64,000 nt of DNA from Telmatactis stephensoni (Eukaryota; Cnidaria; Anthozoa; Actiniaria; Isophelliidae), in assembly GCA_029948255.1 (NCBI GenBank), contig JALIZF010001520.1, positions 284,001 to 348,000 on the forward strand. Direction: 5' to 3'. Positions within the stretch are counted from its first letter, which is position 1. Each line of letters starts with the position of its first letter. A program made the translations under genes and the position numbers. The notes under the pieces are model-generated. The model was not told the origin of the DNA. It saw only the letters and a list, made by a program, of their open reading frames with translations, and searched no databases. Below are positions 56,746 through 64,000 of the stretch, one piece after another.

Positions 56746-57807
56746 TTAGTTAACAATAGCTGGGAACAAAGATTTCTCAATATTTGAATCGTAGGTGATT
56801 TGTTTGTTGCCACTACTCCTACTATTTTTTGGTTTCACTGGATTTCTAAAGGTAACGCTAGTAGTGTCCTCCTTAAGAAAGCACAACAATTTTGAATCTT
56901 TCCCAGCACTACTTGCAGGCACCGATCTCTCGAGTCGCTTTCTCTCAATAAAGTCCTGAAATGACAACTCAAAGATATCATCAGAGAGATTTTCCATGTT
57001 GACAAGATCTTCGTTGTTTTCGAGAGTTTTTCTCGAGCCTCTTCGCCCTTTACCGCTATGAAATTTGGTGTCCTTAGCAAAGTGAACACGTTTATTCACT
57101 TTAGATGCTTCATTTTCTGATTCGTTTCCCGAGGAGTCGGAATTTGTAGCTAAGTTTTTCGTACGATGACCTTGTGGTCCGACTTGTGCTTGGAATGGGT
57201 TTTGTTTCAAAATACTGACTAATTTACGTGATGCCTTCTGACAAACCGAATTTAATGGTTTCCATTCACCCAAGTCGTAACATCTAGCTATTGAAATAGT
57301 TTTCCCATGGTTTGATTTCTCGGGTGCTTTTATTTCACTTTTTTGGTCCTTGAAGGGGAGTTTTCCCGTTTTGTTGCATTTTCCAGCCTGTTGCTCTTGA
57401 CAACCAGATTTTGAGGTCAAATACTTATTTCCCCGTAATGGAGGGAGTATGATTTGCTGACGTTCAGTACTATCAATAAACAATGTATGTTCGATTACAG
57501 TAGCGTTATTTGGCGTAGTCTTTACAGAATTTGATTTTCCTGGTAATTTATCCAGTTTTAAGCTTCGTTTGTTTAGCTTTTCACTGTCAAAGTCTGTCTT
57601 CCTTTGCTGTCTAACTTGTTTGCAAGCATTCTTCGGTCGGCTTATTCTGCTTCTGTTCTTTGTTGCTAGAAAAGTATGCCTTTCTTGAATCAAATTATTT
57701 ACCCTTTTTCTTTCGCCATCAAAGTTGACCAGTCGTCTTTTTGTCGTCTGGTTTGGCACAGTAAAGTGGACATGAAACCACGGCGAGTCTTCGAAATTTT
57801 CATGCAT
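56746..57807 (-). CDS. Uncharacterised basic protein, single intact exon
   Basis: 353 codons, ATG at 57807, TAA at 56746. No membrane segment or signal peptide is seen. The sequence is rich in Lys, Arg, Ser and Asn, with low-complexity basic stretches (KRRLVNFDGERKRVNNL, KGRRGSRK) that suit a nuclear protein. An acidic Ser patch (SDSSGNESENEAS, residues 223-235) precedes KVNKRVHFAKD; KRVHF (239-243) fits the RVxF docking motif for protein phosphatase 1. A helical C-terminal part reads DDIFELSFQDFIERKRLERS. It is flanked by MITEs, yet free of stops and frameshifts over 1 kb in an AT-rich background, so it is likely a real gene or a long exon. No family recognised. Confidence 0.6.
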   Translation of the reverse strand: MHENFEDSPWFHVHFTVPNQTTKRRLVNFDGERKRVNNLIQERHTFLATKNRSRISRPKNACKQVRQQRKTDFDSEKLNKRSLKLDKLPGKSNSVKTTPNNATVIEHTLFIDSTERQQIILPPLRGNKYLTSKSGCQEQQAGKCNKTGKLPFKDQKSEIKAPEKSNHGKTISIARCYDLGEWKPLNSVCQKASRKLVSILKQNPFQAQVGPQGHRTKNLATNSDSSGNESENEASKVNKRVHFAKDTKFHSGKGRRGSRKTLENNEDLVNMENLSDDIFELSFQDFIERKRLERSVPASSAGKDSKLLCFLKEDTTSVTFRNPVKPKNSRSSGNKQITYDSNIEKSLFPAIVN

Positions 57808-58256
57808 TGGTACCGGTTGCCATCACTCGAAGACTCTTTTTAATACCGCTGTTGAATGACCACTTGTATAAAATTGTGCTATAATTTTGTCATAACTCTA
57901 CATTGGAGAGCTGTCCTTTCAAAGCAACTTTTAGAGCTTTACAGTATGCCGTATGTCACGATTTTCAGCTCAATATTGTCTAGACGTCATCTTGGAAAGT
58001 TAGAAGGTTATGTTGCCTGTCATCATGAAGATATTATGATCCAAGGAACTCTGTCATTGGTTCAACAGAAAACGATAAAGCGAGAGGTCAAGAGAACAAT
58101 AAATAAGGATTAAAGTTCAATCTAAATCGGATAGACTTTTATTCAAAGACAAATTCACGTATTGTTTTCATAAGCCAAGTTGTAAAAACAGAACAAAACA
58201 GTCATTAGCATATCTTTATTGACTTCATTGCCTCATTATTGCTCGAATCTTCAGGA
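57808..58256. other. Upstream region of the 353-residue gene
   Basis: Contains the presumed promoter. An 85-codon plus-strand open frame (57856-58113) has no recognisable feature. Confidence 0.3.
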
Positions 58257-58264
58257 ATCTTACA

Positions 58265-58634
58265 TCCGGGGGTTGGTATTTTCAAAAATACCCCTGAAAG
58301 ATACCGGACGTCTTTTAAGAAGGGCGTGGCTGGACGATTTTAAACCCCTAATAAGAGATACCAGCGATCGGCTGACAAGCTAATGAACATTATGATGATG
58401 TACATAGAATGGAACAATCGACATGCTTTTATTGGACAAATTTTTTCCATTTAAGAACAAGATGATAAGCGATGGGCTCTTTTGATACCCTAAGAGAGAC
58501 CAGGGAATGCTAAAACTCTAAACTTCAATTTTAGCACCCTAAAAGATACCAAATCGCTGATTTTTACCCCTAAGAGATACGACGAGCATACCAGATCCTT
58601 TCACAATGGAGTCCCCCCCCCCCCCCCCCCCGGG
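58265..58634. mobile_element. hAT-type MITE, copy 2 (8-bp target duplication)
   Basis: Begins TCCGGGGGTTGG and ends with a C-run then CGGG, and is flanked by the perfect duplication ATCTTACA (58257-58264, 58635-58642). Internal CCCCTAAGAGATACGA-type words correspond to those of copy 1. 370 bp, more diverged inside. Confidence 0.9.
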
Positions 58635-58947
58635 ATCTTACAGTAATTATAAACATCGTTCAGTGAACTTTGGGATTGTAGAAAATTTAGCGACTTACAG
58701 TCAAAAATTATTTTCAGTTTATAGGCTAAGAGACAGGCAGGAGGAATTCTGGCTGCGCGCTCTGCCAATTGACATGGAAAATTGCTCTAATTGACTTAAA
58801 TTTAGATATAACCAAAAGCTATATATTGCGGAATCTTTATCTAAAGCAAAACAATGGCAAAAACGTCCAATCTGAGGTTTTTGAGGCAAGAAGAAAAATT
58901 GTTAGTAGTTTAACTACAACAAAAAACTTTTCTCGAAACTTTACTAA

Positions 58948-59156
58948 AGGTGCGGTAATACGAGCAACAAAATCGTGCAACTTGTCGCGCAACATTTCTA
59001 CTTTTTGCAACAAGTAGCCGCAACCTGCAACATCGATTTTTGTTGCGTGACAAGTTGCGCGCGGGGCGGTAATACGAGCAACATCGTTCTACAACTTGCA
59101 ACGCAACAATGTTGTGCGACAAGTTGTACGATTTTGTTGCTCGTATTACCACACCT
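58948..59156. mobile_element. PIF/Harbinger-like MITE (TAA target duplication)
   Basis: Ends AGGTGCGGTAATACGAGCAA and the matching reverse complement for about 45 bp, with small changes. TAA on both sides (58945-58947, 59157-59159). The interior holds another GCGGTAATACGAGCAAC (59066), so it may be a nested or duplicated copy. TWA 3-bp duplication points to PIF/Harbinger. Confidence 0.8.
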
Positions 59157-59159
59157 TAA

Positions 59160-60952
59160 TACTTTTGTCTAGCTGAGTGCATGGAAATGAAATTCTGAAC
59201 AAAATTTTTAAAACTGTGATTACCAGTTAAATAAAAATCATTTAATTTTAATGTAATGGCCTAATGGGACACTTGGTCTAAAATATTCAGTAACCTAAGC
59301 ATGAGCAACTGCTCAAAAATGCTATTTTAAAATCACCTAATAATATAGATTACCTGCACTTTTATGCCATATATCGAAACAAAAGAACAAGTAAAACTGT
59401 TGCGAAATGAAATAATCCTTTTTCCTTTCTTTCATCTTTCTTCTTATTCAATTATGGATAAAAGATGTTAGAAAGTGAGTTTTCTGACGAAATGCAAGTG
59501 CCTCCACACGGACCAGGGAAATACATGTACTAAGTTGTCTTAACTGGTTGTCGATTACTATAGTTCGACTAATCCACACTGAGGGTCGATATCATTTCTA
59601 GTTATCAATAACAAATAATATCATTCACAATAATTTTTCTAGTCTGTGGGGACACTAAATAAGAAGTCGAAATGTTCACAGTTTACAAGAAGTGCGTCAG
59701 TCTTTGTATGAAAGCATTAGTATCCTGCACAGTATAACATGCCATGGTCAGCATGCACGTAAAGGAGTTAATTGTCCCTGATACTTGGGAAAATTGTAGG
59801 ATTGAAAATGCATGAAAACGACTTAACAGACGATTAAGACCATTTTTTCACGTTTTTCAAACTCAGGTTTAAAGTACTTCAAAAAGGTGTTGGTCGACTC
59901 CTCCATGCAGGCCTACTGAATATCAATGTCCGGCCCTATTTTGAAGAAACATATAGATCAATCGGAGAAATTACAAGATATTTGTTGCGTTTTTGCTTTG
60001 AAAGAATGACCTCAAACCCGTTAACTTCATTTAGTACAGAAAGAGACAAGAAGAGAAAACTTGCATAAAAAAAAGGTTGGATGACCAACAAAGTAATTAA
60101 AATTAACACCACTACTTGGTACACTAATTACTTGTGATGCAACCAACAGTGTGAATAAATTGGGTTAACAAAAAGTCCTTCGATGGTTAGATATTTCGAA
60201 TGAGTGTACTTTACAAGCATAACACTTTCGGGCGCGGAACGATCGACTTAACAACGCCAACAAGTTGACTGTAAATACACCTAAGTTGTATTTTAACCAC
60301 TTGCTTTGGTGATAATTCATTTACAAGACAAATAAAAACACCATTTTAAAGCATCTTTCCAATAGAAACATTGATCCAAATCCTTCAGCCTAGTAGATGT
60401 TTTGAGTGTAATTAGAAGCGAAAGACTTTCGGGCGGAGCCTATACTTCGGGCGGAACGACTCTGGGGCGGAACGACCGGCTACCCTTTATTGCCACGCAC
60501 TCTTGTAAAAAATAAAAAACGAAGAGGAAAACAACAACATAGAGACATCATTAAATACTAACGAGAAGCGAGAAGTCTTTTAATTTCTCTCTGAAAAAAG
60601 GAGAAAAGAAAGATTAAGAATGATAATGAACTGTTATTCACACAAACTGGTACGTGAGAAAGTCATGGGGCAGCTCTCATGGCGCCATAAAGTCTAGACC
60701 ATTGTATACAGTAGTCTGGACATAAGACTATCTAGAAGCGATCAGTTATGATTTCTTATAAAATCAAATACATTTATTTCTAAGTTATAAGTTAGAATAT
60801 AGAATACAGTTTCAAAGTAACTCGTACTTCTTGTCCTTTGTATAGTGTAAACAAACCGAACCCAGTCGAAATCAGTAGCTCGACAAAAACACGATTTTGT
60901 TGTTGAATATACTGCCAAATTTGAAATAAAGTATACATAGGCTGGTGTGGTC
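59160..60952. other. Non-coding stretch
   Basis: No gene. GGGCGGAACGA-type words recur at 60231, 60431, 60449 and 60466, perhaps the end of an unrecognised element. Confidence 0.35.
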
Positions 60953-61523
60953 GTAAGGTAACGGTAAGGTAACGGTAAGGTGACGGTAAGGTAACGGTAA
61001 GGTGACGGTAAGGTAACGGTAAGGTAACGGTAAGGTAACGGTAAGGTGACGGTAAGGTGACGGTAAGGTAACGGTAAGGTGACGGTAAGGTAACGGTAAG
61101 GTCACGGTAAGGTAACGGTAAGGTAACGGTAAGGTGACGGTAAGGTAACGGTAAGGTGACGGTAAGGTAACGGTAAGGTGACGGTAAGGTAAGGTGACGG
61201 TAAGGTGACGGTAAGGTGACGGTAAGGTGACGGTAAGGTGACGGTAAGGTGACGGTAAGGTGACGGTAAGGTAACGGTAAGGTGACGGTAAGGTGACGGT
61301 AAGGTAACGGTAAGGTAACGGTAAGGTGACGGTAAGGTAACGGTAAGGTGACGGTAAGGTAACGGTAAGGTGACGGTAAGGTAACGGTAAGGTGACGGTA
61401 AGGTAACGGTAAGGTGACGGTAAGGTAACGGTAAGGTGACGGTAAGGTAACGGCAAGGTAACGGTAAGATAACGGTAAGGTAACGGTAAGGTGACGGTAA
61501 GGTGACGGTAAGGTAACGGTAAG
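60953..61523. repeat. 11-bp minisatellite (GGTAAGGTRAC), about 52 units
   Basis: Continuous 11-bp units with one variable purine (A or G), often alternating so that a 22-bp higher-order unit appears, especially from 61320 to 61450. One unit is shortened near 61190. It is followed by an imperfect palindrome (AAGTGGTCGACG ... GACCACTT). Because 11 is not divisible by 3, all minus-strand frames give the same peptide; no protein is implied. Confidence 0.95.
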
Positions 61524-61639
61524 TGGTCGACGAACCGAGTTACCGACCACTTGCCGTACGGTGCAGATTGTTCACGATTACCCATAATAATTATGCACCC
61601 CACCAGATTACTGAAACTTTCAAGTAGATATTGGGTGAC

Positions 61640-61956
61640 GACACTAGTGAAAAACGTCTGCGCATGCGTGCATATTACGATGTTTTCTTAAGAAATGTAT
61701 GAGTTTTAACTTGAAGTGAAATGCTCGTGTTCTCAGTGTATACATAAAATTTCTCTTGTATACTTTTGTGAGACAAAGATATTGCATTAATGAAGACATT
61801 ATGTGAATACTGGCCCTAAGTTTCAAGAATTGACCTTAAGTTTTGACATTTTGTGAAAATCATTGTTGAAGGCAAGCTTAAAAGCGAAATTTGCATAAGT
61901 TTACAAAAGCACAAAGACGTGACTACGAACATGCGCAGACGTTTTTCACTAGTGTC
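61640..61956. mobile_element. MITE with 27-bp perfect ends and 9-bp target duplication
   Basis: Starts GACACTAGTGAAAAACGTCT and ends with the reverse complement. It is flanked on both sides by TTGGGTGAC (61631-61639, 61957-61965). 9-bp duplications are typical of Mutator-like elements. Interior non-coding, 317 bp in total. Confidence 0.92.
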
Positions 61957-61965
61957 TTGGGTGAC

Positions 61966-62577
61966 AGCCTTACCAAGATCCAGACAGAGGTTTTAGATTT
62001 ATGGTTCTGAAGCTATTTTTTTCTTTCACCAGTTACACAATTTTAGGTTTCATATAGATGTCATTGTTGGCTTCAGGTGTAGCTAGCTGTCACACAATAA
62101 TTATTCTCAGTTTAGACATTTGTCTGTACTGGTGCATAATTATGCAATTGATAGTAACAAACAGAAGCAAAATTAAAAGCCAAAAAATTTTATTAATACA
62201 AACTATAGCACCTAATAAGTGGACTAAGAAAGCAGTTAATCTCATTAACATATCTTGGGTACAGTAAAAACGAAAATATGAAAAACTGTTCCCATCATGA
62301 AACAAGCAACACGCAATGAGCAACATGAAAAAATAGAATAACTTTTGCCATCATGAAACGTGCAAAAAACAATAATAAACGTTCTAACAGTTGCTGTTAT
62401 TTCAATGCTATTCAAACACCTTCATGTCTAACAGTACAAACCTCAGACCTAAGTTCTTCCCATGTGAAGAGAAATATCATCATATTGATTGACATAAGTG
62501 GAGGTTTTTGAGTGTAACTTAAATGAAAGATCCTCTGCCATATTAATCCTGAATCCAGAGTAGATTTGTTTTGGGAG
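61966..62577. other. Downstream flank of the BTB gene
   Basis: Presumed 3' UTR and intergenic sequence, AT-rich, no supportable feature. Confidence 0.35.
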
Positions 62578-63925
62578 TCAGTCCATTACCACGTGTACAC
62601 CTGCTGGGCTAACATTTGTACTATGTAATGAACTAGCTAGGAAGGCAAGCACATGCTGTAAAATAAGTGTAGGGATTTGTCCCTTAAAATCATTTTCCAG
62701 TCTTGAGGTTTTATAAGTAATTGTTACATCATCAACAGTAACAACATCTTTAGGAGATGTGCCAATAAAAGGTGATGGAGGCCCATCAATAGAAGCGTCC
62801 ACAGTATACACAACACCTGGGTCCAGCTTGAAAGGTTCTTCAAGATAAACATTATAAAAATCATAGAAAGTGCTCTGTCCAAGTACACTCTCATTACATT
62901 TAACTGTCCAAGATGTACTTGAAAGTTTTTCATCTTTCTTGTAGAGATTCAAATCACCACTATATGTTGAGCCATGAAAACCAAAGAATCGCACACCAAT
63001 AAGATGGACAGTTTTATTGGTTGTAAAGTCAATAGTTGCTAATGGAGATTCATAGTACTCATCAATTTCATCAAACCGTTCATTTGGGATCAAATAACAA
63101 CCTATATGCCTTCTCTCTCTACTAAATGTCTCTTTTGCTGTTGAAATGTTATTAATGCTCTGAATTTAGCTCAATTATTTCTCCTTTCTTCAGAACTTCA
63201 CAAGGAAGCACAACTTCTGCAAACTCCTTTTGCTTCATCAGAGGAAACCGAATCAGTCTGATGACCTCTTCTCCAAGAATAGCTCTTTTAGTTTTACCAT
63301 TGCATTCTAGGCCTTGCTCCTCTATTCTCTCTACAATCCACCGATCAACAGCATGGAAAAGGTCCAACTCATTGATGTTAAGACTATCTCTAATAAGAAT
63401 GTGACCCAACAAATCTCTTGATATATTCAGAAATGACTTGGATAATAGAATTTTATCAGTTTCATTGTCAACAATGTTCCACAGGTGTTCTAGTAGATCA
63501 TTGTCTAACATTTTCTGAACTTCAGGAAAGATACTCAACACATGGTCAGGTTCAATAACATTCTTGCATTTTTCCTTGAGAAATGGCATCATGTACTTAT
63601 CAGCAAGGTAGAGCACCTCTAAAACATTATATTTTGTCAAGGACACTTTGTCTGAATGCACAAAGCGAAGCATCTCTTCTAGACCTTCTTTAGTGCAGTC
63701 TGGTAGCTCAATAGTTGATTTCGACTCTGCCAGCTCTCCGTAAAACATAGCTTCAAACACAGGACTACTGATAGCCAGCATGTACTTGTTGGCTGGAACA
63801 GTGACTTTGACTCCATTCGAGTCTACCACTGAGAACTCGACATCACAGAATAACGACTTCTTGAATGCGTAATAAGCACGTTCATTGACAGAAGACAGAT
63901 TAATCTGCCAGTTTGAAGGCTCCAT
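62578..63925 (-). CDS. BTB-BACK-PHR protein (BTBD2/BTBD6-like), one frameshift
   Basis: ATG at 63925. Residues about 26-123 form a BTB/POZ domain (FCDVEFSVVDSNGVKVTVPA, HKYM-like ANKYMLAISSPVFEAMFYG, ELPDCTKEGLEEMLRFVHSD). Residues about 131-240 form a BACK domain ending FPLMKQKEFAEVVL. The first frame ends at 63152 (ELNSEH). A second frame resumes at once with ISTAKETFSRERRH and continues with a PHR domain (LATIDFTTNKTVHLIGVRFF ... VYTVDASIDGPPSPF ... RLENDFKGQIP) to a stop at 62578. The domain order and about 430 residues fit BTBD1/2/6-type proteins, which act as adaptors for cullin-3 ubiquitin ligases and are expanded in cnidarians. The single shift, not at a homopolymer, means either a young pseudogene or an assembly error. 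There is no sign of an intron. Confidence 0.8.
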
Positions 63926-64000
63926 TTCACTTTTTCAGCGTATGTACATCAAATTGTCTGAGTTTTAAAAATCTATTTTAAAATATCAACCAGCAGCGTG
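63926..64000. other. 5' flank of the BTB gene
   Basis: 75 bp only. Contains an AT-rich stretch, and no promoter element can be assigned. Confidence 0.3.

Noticed and set aside
58606..58794. Proline-rich ORF starting MESPPPPPP
   Set aside because: The prolines come from the C-run at the end of the hAT MITE.
60792..61603. Two long minus-strand ORFs (252 and 243 codons) repeating LTVTLPLPYRH-like peptides
   Set aside because: They are translations of the 11-bp minisatellite, which is open in all minus-strand frames by construction; the period is not a multiple of three and the codons are not constrained.

Overview
This is a eukaryotic, AT-rich, gene-poor stretch dominated by transposable elements. 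There are no bacterial operons. Genes are split by GT-AG introns, and the detectable proteins are BTB-BACK-PHR, C2H2 zinc finger, Ulp1-like peptidase and several transposase and LINE families. From memory of these families the mix best fits a cnidarian, probably an anthozoan such as a stony coral or sea anemone. That assignment is an inference, not something a marker gene here proves.

Layout. 1-5000: repeats only, with a 97-bp direct repeat at each end (109-205, 4902-4998), an exact 96-bp tandem duplication and a 40-bp hairpin minisatellite (about 2990-3905). 5062-7362: decayed DDE-type transposase gene with an OTU-protease motif and a Cys-rich tail. 8424-8765: Tc1/mariner DDE remnant joined to a LINE 3' end. 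9592-15444: broken multi-exon gene pieces (a conserved two-exon block, Ulp1-like peptidase exons, a LINE tail, a coiled C-terminal exon) with a 460-bp TTAA-flanked MITE in one intron. 16600-28202: a long degenerate C2H2 zinc-finger gene interrupted by a 234-bp MITE and by a complete 6.7-kb TTAA-flanked transposon (19251-25976), which carries a three-exon, roughly 1,000-residue protein of a type I do not recognise. The last intron of that gene holds a Tc1 relic, a tRNA-Tyr(GTA) sequence and a long TTCA-rich tract.

28672-29196: small zinc-finger-like ORF. 30918-32511: MULE-type transposase with frameshifts. 33300-34925: 1.6-kb palindromic repeat. 37599-37919: N-terminal LINE fragment with a 2A-like peptide. 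38166-39138: second copy of the exon block seen at 9592. 41640-43072: 5'- and 3'-truncated LINE reverse transcriptase. 43118-44970: two-exon gag-like CCHC protein. 45690-46260 (minus) and 46564-46929 (plus): two first exons in head-to-head arrangement. 48298-59156: a dense cluster of MITEs, including two hAT-type copies with perfect 8-bp target duplications, around one intact single-exon ORF (56746-57807, minus). 60953-61523: 11-bp minisatellite. 61640-61956: MITE with a perfect 9-bp target duplication. 62578-63925 (minus): BTB-BACK-PHR gene with one frameshift.

Only the 353-residue ORF, the small 28672 ORF, the BTB locus and perhaps the head-to-head pair look like possible functional genes. 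Several frameshifts in the transposon ORFs sit at A or T homopolymers, so some breakage could be assembly error. The most interesting item is the 6.7-kb TTAA element: its ends, target duplication and empty site can all be read directly, while its transposase is unassigned.
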